From UKL13-2 sp043744255 (GTDB lineage: Bacteria > Pseudomonadota > Gammaproteobacteria > Burkholderiales > Usitatibacteraceae), in contig JAYTVA010000049.1 in assembly GCA_043744255.1 (NCBI GenBank), forward strand, positions 22,252-86,251: DNA of 64,000 bases, read 5' to 3'. The position numbers and the translations under genes were made by a program. This document shows, piece after piece, positions 34,965-43,512 of the stretch (its first letter is position 1; every line of letters starts with the position of its first letter). The notes under the pieces are model-generated. The model made no database searches, was not told the origin of the DNA, and saw only the letters and a list, made by a program, of their open reading frames with translations.

Positions 34965-36248
34965 TCAATACGCCAATCGCAGCAACGATTTCGTCTGTGT
35001 CAATCCCGAATACGGCCCCGCCGAAAACGTGTAGCTCATGGTCGCGCTATTCGCATTCGCAAAGTTGAGCGTCATCGTGCCCATGTTATTGACTACCAGC
35101 ATTTTTGGATCGTAGGTCACACCGAGCCACGGTGAGCCGGTCGTGTTATACATTGCGCCGGAAAAAGTGGTGCCGGTCCAGGTTCCGCCGGGCAAGATGT
35201 ACCACGTCGGTTTACCGTCCGCGCTATACGTATACCAGACGCCGAAATTGGTGTTGCCTTGTTGCACCAAGTTCAGCCCCCAACCATTTTGTGCGTCACC
35301 TGCCCACCACATATCGCCCACCTGCATCGGCGCGCTGCCAGTGGTGGCGAACACTAGCCGCGTCAACGACTTTTGCTGCGAGACGCCGTTGATGGTCACG
35401 TTCAAGGTCATGGCGTTGTTGTTAACGAAACTCAGCGTCGCCGTCCCGGGCGAGGCACCGACTACAAATTGCGCGGGCGTGTAATTATCGAGCGGTGCCG
35501 AGCGCGGTGAATACAGTGCGCCGGTGTAGATGGTGAAGTCCGGATTCCAGTTGCCGCCCGACATCACATACCAAGTGGGCTTGCCGGCTGTGTCGTAAAT
35601 GTAGAGCGCATTGAACTGGATATTGCCGTGTTGCTGGATCGACATGCCCCAACCATTCTCGACATCGCCTGCCCACCACATGTCCGAAAAGTTGGGCACC
35701 GTGACGGGCGGCCGAATGGTGCCAGTGGCGCCCATAAAATTGGTCGGTGAACTCGGGCCGGCGGTGAGATTGCGATTCAGCGACAATCCACCCGTAGTCG
35801 GTACCGCGGCATAGGTGAATACATCGGCATCGGCGAAATTGATGGTGCCGTTGGTGGCAGACAAAAATCCGTTGGGCACCACGTAATCGGGTGCCACCAG
35901 ATTGAGCGCAGCGAAGCCCTGCGTTGCGACTAGAAATGAGCGGTAGTTGGTGACCAGCTCGCCGTAGATCCCGCCACCGCTGGTCTCAGCGCTATCACCG
36001 GGCAGGTCGGAGGAGAAGAAAAACGTCTTGGTCTGCCCGCCGGAGGTGCTGGTGATTTTGTGACCGGAGAGAAATTGTTGTCCGCCGGCGAGCGCGATCA
36101 GTTCGATGTACTGCACCGAGCCATCAGCATTGGAATACACCTCGGTAATATTCCAAAGGTGAAAGCTGGCGTTGGCAACACCGAAGAAAACGGTGGTGAC
36201 GGCAGCTAGGAAAAATTTGGCAAGTTTGAGCGATAGTTTGAATAACAT
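34965..36248 (-). CDS. Exported protein with two WWAGD-type repeats
   Basis: 427 residues from the ATG after AGGAGG; a frame extension upstream is unneeded. A signal peptide (residues 1-28) is followed by a beta-rich N-terminal domain beginning FHLWNITEVYSN. Then come two copies of a repeat of about 100 residues, each opening DMWWAGD..NGWG and containing GKPTWY and G..YTG/SGA segments (about residues 190-290 and 310-415). Such repeats occur in secreted proteins of beta- and gammaproteobacteria, and no biochemical role is known to me. Probably extracellular. Confidence 0.65.
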   Translation of the reverse strand: MLFKLSLKLAKFFLAAVTTVFFGVANASFHLWNITEVYSNADGSVQYIELIALAGGQQFLSGHKITSTSGGQTKTFFFSSDLPGDSAETSGGGIYGELVTNYRSFLVATQGFAALNLVAPDYVVPNGFLSATNGTINFADADVFTYAAVPTTGGLSLNRNLTAGPSSPTNFMGATGTIRPPVTVPNFSDMWWAGDVENGWGMSIQQHGNIQFNALYIYDTAGKPTWYVMSGGNWNPDFTIYTGALYSPRSAPLDNYTPAQFVVGASPGTATLSFVNNNAMTLNVTINGVSQQKSLTRLVFATTGSAPMQVGDMWWAGDAQNGWGLNLVQQGNTNFGVWYTYSADGKPTWYILPGGTWTGTTFSGAMYNTTGSPWLGVTYDPKMLVVNNMGTMTLNFANANSATMSYTFSAGPYSGLTQTKSLLRLAY

Positions 36249-36484
36249 GGCAACCTCCTTCATGGTCAAAACGCATTACATGAAAGCAGTGTCGTTCCAT
36301 CTGCACACCGGAACGCCGTAGAAGATGTCGGCACCAATTGAAAACTCTACTCCTTGCGTAGAGAAAATGGTGGTGAATGCTGCTTATATCGCCGATGTCT
36401 GAATCCGTGAACTGAACCCCAGCGCTATGGCCATCCGAACTCGGGCATCATGTGCGCATCGCGTCAACACTACAAGGACACACC

Positions 36485-37267
36485 ATGCAACTCAAAAACA
36501 AAGTCGCCATCGTCACCGGCGCTGCCAGTGGCATCGGCAAAGAAATCGCCATCGAATTCGCACGCGAGGGTGCCAAGGTATGCATCGCTGATTTAGCACT
36601 CGATGCCGCCAACGCAACGGCGAACGAAATCAACGCAGCGGGTGGCACCGCGATGGGTATCGCTATGAACGTCACCGACGAAGCGCAAGTCGATGCGGGC
36701 GTCGCCGCAACCGTCGCCAAATTTGGTGGCGTCGATATTTTGATAAGCAACGCCGGTATTCAAATCATCAGCCCACTCGTCGATTACAAATTTGAAGACT
36801 GGAAACGCATGCTCGCCATTCATCTCGACGGCGCGTTCCTCACCACCCGCGCGTGCATGCGGGCGATGGTCAAAGCGGGTAACGGCGGCATCATTCTCTA
36901 CATGGGCTCGGTGCATTCACACCAAGCCTCACCACTGAAGTCAGCCTATGTCGCCGCCAAACACGGCCTCATCGGCCTCGCCAAAGTCGTCGCCAAAGAA
37001 GGAGCAAAAGATCGCATCCGCTCCAACGTCATCTGCCCCGGCTTCGTCCGCACCCCGCTGGTCGATAAACAAATTCCCGAACAAGCCAAAACGCTAGGCA
37101 TCACCGAAGCCGAAGTCATCAAAAACGTCATGCTCAAAGAAACCGTCGATGGCGAATTCACGACCGTGCAGGATGTCGCGCAGACGGCAGTTTTCTTGGC
37201 TGCGTTCCCGACTAACGCGTTGACGGGGCAGTCGATTACGGTGAGTCATGGGTGGCACATGCAGTAG
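36485..37267 (+). CDS. bdhA: D-3-hydroxybutyrate dehydrogenase (SDR family)
   Basis: 260 residues. The SDR features are intact: TGAASGIG cofactor loop at residues 11-18, NAG after the fourth strand, catalytic Tyr155 and Lys159 in YVAAKHG, preceded by serine in MGSVHS. The substrate segment VRTPLVDKQIPEQAKTLGI and the C-terminal GWHMQ are characteristic of bacterial 3-hydroxybutyrate dehydrogenases, which oxidise D-3-hydroxybutyrate to acetoacetate with NAD+ in polyhydroxybutyrate and ketone-body turnover. The start is the ATG after ACAAGGACACACC; an ATG 11 codons upstream is less likely. Transcribed alone. Confidence 0.88.
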   Translation: MQLKNKVAIVTGAASGIGKEIAIEFAREGAKVCIADLALDAANATANEINAAGGTAMGIAMNVTDEAQVDAGVAATVAKFGGVDILISNAGIQIISPLVDYKFEDWKRMLAIHLDGAFLTTRACMRAMVKAGNGGIILYMGSVHSHQASPLKSAYVAAKHGLIGLAKVVAKEGAKDRIRSNVICPGFVRTPLVDKQIPEQAKTLGITEAEVIKNVMLKETVDGEFTTVQDVAQTAVFLAAFPTNALTGQSITVSHGWHMQ

Positions 37268-37348
37268 GGGGAAATGGTTGGGAGGGGCTGTGGAGGCTGG
37301 GGTTTGCGCTCCGCTATCTCAGCCCGTTCAAGCGCATCGGCATTGGGA

Positions 37349-37383
37349 GTAGGGTGCAGTAAGCGAAGCGCACTGCACCGGAT
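37349..37383. repeat. REP-like hairpin
   Basis: GTAGGGTGCAGTAAGCGAAG followed by CGCACTGCACC folds as a hairpin (GGTGCAGT with ACTGCACC) with the 5' GTAG tetranucleotide typical of REPs recognised by RAYT transposases. Confidence 0.65.
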
Positions 37384-37485
37384 GTTTTTCCGGTGATGGT
37401 CTAATGGAAGCATGACCGACGCACAGCGCGAATCACTTTTCAAATAAGAATGGCCCCTCTAGGCTGTTCATACCATCGAGATCAT

Positions 37486-38250
37486 ATGTACAGTTCAATT
37501 CGTGGAATTCGACGTCAAACGTTCCTGATGTTGCTTGCCGCCGCAGTTTTATCAGCTTGCACGACGGAGATGAAAACGAGTAACGAACGGACTGTCTCCG
37601 ATGTTTGGACGCGGCACTCGTCAACTGTTGCGCAGAAGACGATTACCTTCGAGCTACCGCCGGGAGGCAATTTCAATCCTGCACCAAATTCGATGCCGTC
37701 CAAGTTTGGGGAAACATCGATTGCTGGCGTCTCATACGATCAACGACCCCAGGGTGCAGAATTGGCCAGTTTGAGGGTTGCAATCCAAACAAGGCGCTAT
37801 GCCGAGAATGCCCCAGCCACCGCCGGTCGGTCAGCGAGTGCTTTGGCGGCGTGGGCGGATTCTGCGTGGGCAGACCCTCAGCCAACGCAATTTTTATCGC
37901 TTGAAGCGTCACATTCCGTAAGCTCGAACGGATTGAAATGGCACTAGCAAAAGTTACGCACCAAGAAAGACGGACTCGTCTGGGGCGAGCGGTACCTGCT
38001 GCCATTCGATGAGAAAACCTATTTAGTTGTGTATAGCCTTCTATGGCCGCAGTATGCGAAGTCCGAAGGCAATGTGGCACAAGCGCATGAAATTCTTGAC
38101 CGGATGGTCAATAGTATTTGCATCGATCCCATCCGCATTAATTCTCTTCCGCACGGTATCCTTGCGCGGTGCGATATCGACGATCCAATATTGGCGGTGC
38201 GACCTACTTTATTACGGCGAATCTCGCGGATCGAAAATCGACCACCTTGA
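37486..38250 (+). pseudogene. Broken lipoprotein gene (in-frame amber)
   Basis: The ATG at 37486 opens a protein with a signal peptide and lipobox LSACTTE. The frame stops at TAG (37945-37947) after 153 codons. The very same frame then stays open and protein-like to 38250 (GLVWGERYLLPFDEKTYLVV, then WPQYAKSEG and HEILDRMVNSICI). The simplest reading is one lipoprotein gene of about 225 residues interrupted by a nonsense mutation. Its natural end is obscured by the RAYT remnant that overlaps from 38169. No family is recognised. Sequencing error or a genuine short protein are alternatives. Confidence 0.55.
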
Positions 38251-38693
38251 TTGACCATGTGGATACATTCCGCGAAGTTGAGAGGCGCGTGAAGACCCTG
38301 CATCCTTTTGAAATCGACGCCATGGTGGTGCTGCCGGATCATTTTCACTTGCTATTGACGTTGCCGCCCGACGACGCAAATTTCTCGTTACGAATCGCCC
38401 TGATGAAATCAGGTTTTTCGCGGCGGCTTCCCAAGGCCGAAACCGTTCGTGAGAGTCGCAAAAAGTAACGCGAACGCGGTATTTGGCAACGCCGATTTTG
38501 GGAGCACTTAATTCGTGATGATCGGGATTACGCCAACCACGTCGATTACATTCACATCAACCCGGTCAAGCACGGATACGTTGCGCGTGCCAACGAGTGG
38601 CCGCATTCATCGATTCATCAATTCATTGGGCGTGGTGTAATTGAAATAAACTGGGCGAACGAAATTGACGGCGGTGAGTATGGCGAGTGTTGA
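38169..38693 (+). pseudogene. REP-associated tyrosine transposase (RAYT), nonsense-truncated
   Basis: The frame from GTG at 38169 reads RYRRSNIGGATYFITANLA, with the HUH-type metal motif as VVLPDHFHLLL. A TAA at 38466-38468 interrupts it. The same frame then resumes with RERGIWQRRFWEHLIRDD and YIHINPVKHGY up to 38693. RAYTs are Y1 single-strand transposases that move REP hairpins; the catalytic tyrosine lies in the DYIHINPVKHG motif, downstream of the stop. The upstream product would therefore lack the nucleophile. The element sits among several REP-like hairpins in the window, its probable former substrates. Confidence 0.85.
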
Positions 38694-38695
38694 TG

Positions 38696-38724
38696 TTGGG
38701 CAAACGATGAAGCTGTTTGCCCAA
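38696..38724. repeat. Hairpin directly 3' of the RAYT remnant
   Basis: TTGGGCAAAC pairs perfectly with GTTTGCCCAA across a 9-nt loop, starting 3 nt after the transposase stop codon. The position suits the REP that usually flanks a RAYT gene. Confidence 0.6.
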
Positions 38725-38836
38725 TCTACGCGTTTCAGCCCGTAAGTTGGACAACTTTCATCCACCCAACAAACACGCCAACCTAGCGACCGATAGTAGG
38801 CACCGCCGCACCACCCAAACAAGGTACGATTGTCGA

Positions 38837-39973
38837 ATGCCAATACGCCTTCCCACCCTCGTCAAACTCGCGCTAACGGTTCTGCTCACCGCAGCACTTC
38901 CCGCCCACGCCGCCCCCACCTGCCCACGCGATGCAATTCGCGGCGTATGGATTCCAACCCCCAATCACACCACCTTTCTTGACTCGAAAGCCAATATCGA
39001 CGCGCATCTTGCCGAATTGGCGCGGGCAAATTTCAATGCGGTTTATGTGGTGATGTGGAATCAGGGGCGGACGTTTTTTCCGAGCCGGGTGATGAAAAAT
39101 TTCACGGGGGTGGAGATTGATGAGCGCATGCAAGGCCGCGATCCGTTGCAAGAAGTGATCGACGCCGCGAAGCCACATGGCATCAAGGTTTATGCGTGGT
39201 TCGAGTTTGGTTTTGCGACGGATTGGAATGATGGCAAGGGGCGCGAAATTCTGCAAAAGAAACCAGCGTGGACGGCGCTGAAACACGACGGCACATCACT
39301 CGTGCGCAATCGTATTCGCTGGATGGATGCGCTGAACCCGGAGGTGCAAGACTTTATGCTCTCGCTGCTGATGGAGGTTGTTGAGCGCTACGACGTCGCG
39401 GGTATTCAGGGCGATGATCGCCTGCCCGCTTTCCCGTCCGAAGGCGGTTACAACCCCGGCACCATCGCGAAATATCGCAGTGAGCACGCTGGCCGCGCAC
39501 CACCTGCCCACCACAAAGACGCTGCATGGATTCAGTGGCGCGCAAACCAACTCAACGATTACATGGCGCGCATCTATCGCGAAACCAAGAAACGTAAACC
39601 AACCATGCAGGTCAGCAAGGCACCGAGCGTATGGCCGTGGGTGCGCGAGGAGTTTTTGCAAGACTGGCCTCAGTGGCTGAAAGCGGGCATCGTCGATCTC
39701 GTCACGCCGCAGCTTTATCGCAAAGATATTTCAGCGTACCGCAATGTGTTGCAGCCGATGGCGCGCGAACAAATACGCGTCGAGCAACGCGACCGCGTGT
39801 TCCCCGGGCTGTTGCTACGGCTGAGTGACGGCTATCGCGTGCCGCAAAAACTGATCGCGGAAATGGTCGCGGCCAATCGGGCGGAGGGCTTGTGCGGCGA
39901 GGTATATTTTTTCAACGAAGGCGTACGTGACAACATTGAGTTTTTTCGGAAGTTGTATCGAGCGCCGTTGTGA
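38837..39973 (+). CDS. GHL10-type family 10 glycosyl hydrolase-like exported protein
   Basis: 378 residues from the ATG at 38837, giving a signal peptide (hydrophobic core residues 5-20, ending PAHA). The mature protein is a (beta/alpha)8 barrel of the glycosyl-hydrolase-like 10 (YngK) family: RGVWIPTPNHTTFL at the first strand, NFNAVYVVMWNQGR, HGIKVYAWFEFGF, and GIQGDDRLPAFPSE with acidic residues at strand ends. Related proteins are thought to act on bacterial cell-surface polysaccharides or lipoproteins, but the substrate is not known. Transcribed alone, and followed by a 10-bp stem hairpin. Confidence 0.75.
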   Translation: MPIRLPTLVKLALTVLLTAALPAHAAPTCPRDAIRGVWIPTPNHTTFLDSKANIDAHLAELARANFNAVYVVMWNQGRTFFPSRVMKNFTGVEIDERMQGRDPLQEVIDAAKPHGIKVYAWFEFGFATDWNDGKGREILQKKPAWTALKHDGTSLVRNRIRWMDALNPEVQDFMLSLLMEVVERYDVAGIQGDDRLPAFPSEGGYNPGTIAKYRSEHAGRAPPAHHKDAAWIQWRANQLNDYMARIYRETKKRKPTMQVSKAPSVWPWVREEFLQDWPQWLKAGIVDLVTPQLYRKDISAYRNVLQPMAREQIRVEQRDRVFPGLLLRLSDGYRVPQKLIAEMVAANRAEGLCGEVYFFNEGVRDNIEFFRKLYRAPL

Positions 39974-40007
39974 GCCGTTGCTTTTCATCGAACCGTTTTT
40001 GATTCAG

Positions 40008-40031
40008 CATGCGCTTGCCACCAAGCGCATG
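40008..40031. terminator. Possible terminator hairpin
   Basis: CATGCGCTTG and CAAGCGCATG form a perfect 10-bp stem with a 4-nt loop, 35 bp past the glycosidase stop. A T-tract is weak (ATTTCG), so factor-independent termination is only possible. Confidence 0.4.
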
Positions 40032-40074
40032 ATTTCGATAACATCAAGCGCACGTCCCCAACACTTCAATTCAT

Positions 40075-41241
40075 ATGAACGACACCCCCGAACTATTCGC
40101 AGAAATGCCTTCATCCAAGCCACGCAGCATGTTGGAATGGGTGGCGCAACCCGGCGTCACGCTCACGCCTACTCAACGCGCATTCAAGCAACTCATCGGC
40201 AACATCGAATCGGCAGAAACGCGTATCAAGGAACTCGCGGAGTTACTCGACGTATTTCGCGTTCGCTTCCAAGAAAAATTTCAACCGTTAGCCGCGCAGC
40301 AACAACACATAGATCGCGACATGGTGCGATTTTTGGACGTACAGCTTAGACGGAAAAACTGGACTGCCAATCAGCGTGGCACCATGGAAAGCATCATTTG
40401 CCAAATCATCGGGCCGCTGCTCGAGGGCGAGTTTGGTGCGGAAATGGTGGAGATTTTCAATCGTCACAGCGACGTCTCGGCCGAAGAACTTGCTGAGATG
40501 GATGGTGACATGTTCGGGTCGGAGAACGACGGGGAACACGGAAATGAGCCGCCTCCCGACGGACAAGATCCGATTGAAGAATTGATGCGGGAAATGCGCG
40601 CCCAACACGAAGCGGCGGTCGCGAAAAAAGAAGCCCGCGCCAACGCCAAGCGCGGCGGCAAAAAATCAGCGCGGCAGATCAAGCTGGAACAACAAACGCT
40701 GGACGCGGACAAATTACTCAAAGAAATTTATCGCAAATTGACCAGCCTGCTGCACCCGGATCGCGAGCCCGACGAGGCTGAGCGCGTACGCAAGACGGCG
40801 CTCATGACCAAGGCAAACAAAGCCTACAAAAACAAAGACCTCTTGACGTTGTTGCACCTGCAAATTCAGGCTGGCAAGGTTGATTCACTCGCCGCTGGCA
40901 ATCTCGCCGACGAAAAATTGCAACACATCAATTTCACCTTGCGCCAACAGCAAGAAGCGCTACGCACCGAGCAGATCCAGCTCGAACACCTCGTCCGCCA
41001 AACCTTCCAACTCAGCTACGCCGACCGCATCACCGTGCCGGTAATCGAGAAAAGACTAAAGGCCGGTGTAGCCGAACGCAAAAAAGTCATAAAGTGGATG
41101 CACGAAGCCTTCGCCGAAATTCAGCGCGGCGATGCGCCCTTCAAAGCATGGCTAAAAGGCGAGCGCGCCTCGATGCAAGCGGGTCATGACTTGGATGCGG
41201 TCATCGACGACATGCTGTCGGGAGGCAGACGGTCGCGGTGA
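40075..41241 (+). CDS. J-domain-containing protein
   Basis: 388 residues, cytoplasmic, without signal peptide. Long amphipathic helices dominate. At residues 227-229 there is an HPD motif in LTSLLHPDREPDEAERVRKT, the J-domain loop that stimulates Hsp70 (DnaK) ATPase, preceded by the helix LLKEIYRKL. The J-like region is C-terminal to a charged KKEARANAKRGGKKSARQ linker. Most of the protein is not a canonical DnaJ (no G/F, zinc finger or substrate domains). A co-chaperone with a special client is the natural inference. It stands alone before a REP cluster. Confidence 0.75.
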   Translation: MNDTPELFAEMPSSKPRSMLEWVAQPGVTLTPTQRAFKQLIGNIESAETRIKELAELLDVFRVRFQEKFQPLAAQQQHIDRDMVRFLDVQLRRKNWTANQRGTMESIICQIIGPLLEGEFGAEMVEIFNRHSDVSAEELAEMDGDMFGSENDGEHGNEPPPDGQDPIEELMREMRAQHEAAVAKKEARANAKRGGKKSARQIKLEQQTLDADKLLKEIYRKLTSLLHPDREPDEAERVRKTALMTKANKAYKNKDLLTLLHLQIQAGKVDSLAAGNLADEKLQHINFTLRQQQEALRTEQIQLEHLVRQTFQLSYADRITVPVIEKRLKAGVAERKKVIKWMHEAFAEIQRGDAPFKAWLKGERASMQAGHDLDAVIDDMLSGGRRSR

Positions 41242-41304
41242 GTGGGGCGGTTGCTTTGGTCGCGTGTAAAGGCTGAAAGGGCGCGTGGATGCTAGGGTTT
41301 CGCT

Positions 41305-41404
41305 GTAGCCCGGATAAGCGAAGCGTCTCCGGGGTGGCGTTCGCACAGGTGGCATCGCTCGCATCATGCGACGACCCCGGAGGCGCTACGCTTGTCCGGG
41401 CTAC
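41305..41404. repeat. Inverted REP pair (BIME-like), unit 1
   Basis: GTAGCCCGGATAAGCGAAGC opens the unit and the inverted form (CGCTACGCTTGTCCGGGCTAC) closes it. Together they make a 100-bp imperfect palindrome bounded by GTAG and CTAC. Confidence 0.8.
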
Positions 41405-41440
41405 TCGCCTACGAGTTGCATGCAACACAACCACCAGAGT

Positions 41441-41550
41441 CGAAAATCCCCCGACTCTTCTCAGTGTCAATGCTGCGGCGCATCCGCCCCCTTTTGTAAA
41501 GGGGGCAAATAATCGCGATGTTTTGCGTTGAGGCGCATGGGGGATTTTCG
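41441..41550. mobile_element. MITE-like 110-bp element between REP pairs
   Basis: It is bounded by perfect 12-bp terminal inverted repeats, CGAAAATCCCCC (41441-41452) and GGGGGATTTTCG (41539-41550). An internal 9-bp stem hairpin (GCCCCCTTT with AAAGGGGGC, 41486-41506) is present, with no coding frame. Confidence 0.6.
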
Positions 41551-41609
41551 GCTTTGGTATATCGCTGAACGCCAATATCCACGGGGTTCCCGAAGCATTG
41601 CGCTATCTC

Positions 41610-41712
41610 GTAGCCCGGATAAGCGAAGCGCCTCCGGGTTGGCGTGTGTGTACATGGCATGGCTCGCATGATGCGACGATTCCCGGAATGCGCTGCGCTC
41701 CTTCCGGGCTAC
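41610..41712. repeat. Inverted REP pair (BIME-like), unit 2
   Basis: The opening GTAGCCCGGATAAGCGAAGC is identical to unit 1, and the closing arm ends CTTCCGGGCTAC. Internal spacer GGCATGGCTCGCATGATGCG matches that of unit 1 closely, so the two units are duplicates of one BIME. Confidence 0.8.
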
Positions 41713-41856
41713 AGAGTTCGCAAATCTGGCCACAAGTAGTTAAACCCAATACCCCAAGTCCCCCCAACCGATCCCGCGCCACAGACTTGCTGACAAGCAA
41801 TCCACGCGACGCCATATTGCCTTCACCGCATGTGCGGTTTTTTCACGAGGCGCAAT

Positions 41857-42324
41857 ATGAAAACCAAAAATCGACTCCTGCAATTTTCGGCCGTGCTGGC
41901 GGCGTCGTTTGTCATCGCACTACCCGCGCACGCCGCAGACAATCCCTCCACCGCTTTATCGCGCAGCACGCAGGGCTCGACGCAGCTTTCGTTGCAGGGT
42001 AGTGCGGCTATTGTGTCGGGCAGCGTTCAGGGCGTGATCGGTGTCGGACGATTTGTGGTGTTGTCGGTGGCGACGGTGGGCGAGGGCTCGGTGGTGGTGG
42101 TGAAGGCCGTCGGTGATGGCATGGCGCAGGTGGCGGCGGGCTCGGCGGAATTTTCGGTGCGGCTCACCACGGCGGCGGTGGTCGCGGGCGGCATCGTGGT
42201 TGGTGGCACGCTGATCGTGGTGCGCGAGGCGCTGGGTTGGGCGCTGAAGGCGAACGATAAATTGGTCGGCTACGTGGTGAACGACGACGGTGCCGCGATG
42301 CTGCGCCAGAAAAAATTGTTGTAG
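41857..42324 (+). CDS. Hypothetical exported protein
   Basis: 155 residues. A signal peptide ends ALPAHA. The mature part is unusually rich in valine, glycine and alanine (VVLSVATVGEGSVVVVKAVG), suggesting a membrane-embedded or aggregating beta structure. No family recognised. It lies 9 bp upstream of the DUF2145 gene and is probably co-transcribed with it; such a partner is common for DUF2145 in my recollection. Confidence 0.6.
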   Translation: MKTKNRLLQFSAVLAASFVIALPAHAADNPSTALSRSTQGSTQLSLQGSAAIVSGSVQGVIGVGRFVVLSVATVGEGSVVVVKAVGDGMAQVAAGSAEFSVRLTTAAVVAGGIVVGGTLIVVREALGWALKANDKLVGYVVNDDGAAMLRQKKLL

Positions 42325-42333
42325 GAGCGGCAC

Positions 42334-43161
42334 ATGAAACCCAATATGAAACGCGAATCGTTGTTCAATTTGCCGCGTGTGATTTTGTTGATGGCGTTGG
42401 CGTGGGGTGTGGTGGTCGCAACGACTGCGCGCGCGGGACAATCGTGTGAAGAAAAACCCCCAACAGCGGAGGCGTTGCAGAAGGGTTTACAACTCGCCAC
42501 GCAGACGCAAGCGCTGTTGGATGGATCAAATGCCGAGGTGGCGTTGATCGCACGCGCCGGTCAGGATTTGCGCAAGCATGGACTCAAGTATTCGCATCTC
42601 GGCTTCATCATCCGCGACCATGCAGATGGCGCGTGGACGGTCGTGCATATGCTGAACCACTGTGGCAAACCGGATTCCGGCCTGTTCGCCGAAGGGCTAG
42701 GCATGTTTTTCATGGATACGCCATTTCGCTACGAAGCGCTGGTGATGATTCCCGCACCGGATGTGCAAGCGAAATTGAAGACGCTGCTCGCGAGCGATGC
42801 GCCGCTGAAATTCAAAGCGCAGCGTTACAACATGTTGGCGTATCCATTCAATACAGCTTCGCAAAACTCGAATCAATGGGCGCTGGAGTTGCTGGCGGTG
42901 GCGATGTCGCGCGAACGTGAGGTGCGTTCACGTGATGATGCGCATGCGTATCTCAAGTTCGTCGGCTTCGAGCCGTCGACGATTCACCTCGATGCGTTGA
43001 CGCGCCTTGGTGCCGCGATGACGCGGCAAAACATCGACTTCAACGACCATCCGTTTAATAGACGCATGGCGGGGAAGATTGATACGGTGACGGTGGATGC
43101 GGTAGAGAAGTTTTTGTTGAAGCGGGATGCAGCGTTGCAGTTGCTGGAGTTGAGTTTGTAA
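42334..43161 (+). CDS. DUF2145 family exported protein
   Basis: 275 residues (or 271 from the next ATG). Signal peptide to about residue 34 (TTARA). The mature part shows the DUF2145 features: HLGFIIRD with a nearby HMLNHCG, an MIPAPDVQ segment, and YNMLAYPFNTASQNSNQW. The conserved histidines and cysteine suggest a papain-like/NlpC fold hydrolase active site, but this is inferred. Function unknown; periplasmic. It is the second gene of a two-gene unit. Confidence 0.75.
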   Translation: MKPNMKRESLFNLPRVILLMALAWGVVVATTARAGQSCEEKPPTAEALQKGLQLATQTQALLDGSNAEVALIARAGQDLRKHGLKYSHLGFIIRDHADGAWTVVHMLNHCGKPDSGLFAEGLGMFFMDTPFRYEALVMIPAPDVQAKLKTLLASDAPLKFKAQRYNMLAYPFNTASQNSNQWALELLAVAMSREREVRSRDDAHAYLKFVGFEPSTIHLDALTRLGAAMTRQNIDFNDHPFNRRMAGKIDTVTVDAVEKFLLKRDAALQLLELSL

Positions 43162-43245
43162 TCCGTGTCTCCCCAGCCTGTCGATGGAGACCCCATGCGG
43201 GGCGCTGGGGAGACAGCAAGTGAGTTCGGCATCGCAAATATAGTC

Positions 43246-43321
43246 GGGTAGGGTGGGCAAAGCGAAACGTGCCCACGCGGATGCGCCAACGTGGGCACGC
43301 TTCGCTTTGCCCACTCTACCC
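43246..43321. repeat. REP-like long inverted repeat
   Basis: GGGTAGGGTGGGCAAAGCGA and its inverted counterpart ending TTTGCCCACTCTACCC enclose a 12-nt loop, giving a near-perfect stem of about 30 bp. It is a different REP class from the GTAGCCCGG units. Confidence 0.7.
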
Positions 43322-43512
43322 AATTTTTCATTCTCATTGGCCATCACCACATGCGGCGGGATGAGATTCTTCGACTACGGCTCAGAATGCCATTGAGGGG
43401 TGGGTTGCCAACCGCAAATGCTGCGCATCACGGAAATAGCAACCTCCAAACCCCAACACCCGCGCGGCGTTTCAGGCGAAAATGCCTTACCACTTTTTCG
43501 TGAAGCCCCATC

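Noticed and set aside
37945..38468. Stop-codon recoding (TAG and TAA readthrough)
   Set aside because: Both stops fall in genes next to a mobile-element remnant, use different stop codons, and no recoding signal is seen; nonsense mutation is simpler.
41305..41712. CRISPR array
   Set aside because: Repeats are inverted pairs of about 100 bp with no regular unique spacers and no cas genes; they are REP/MITE elements.
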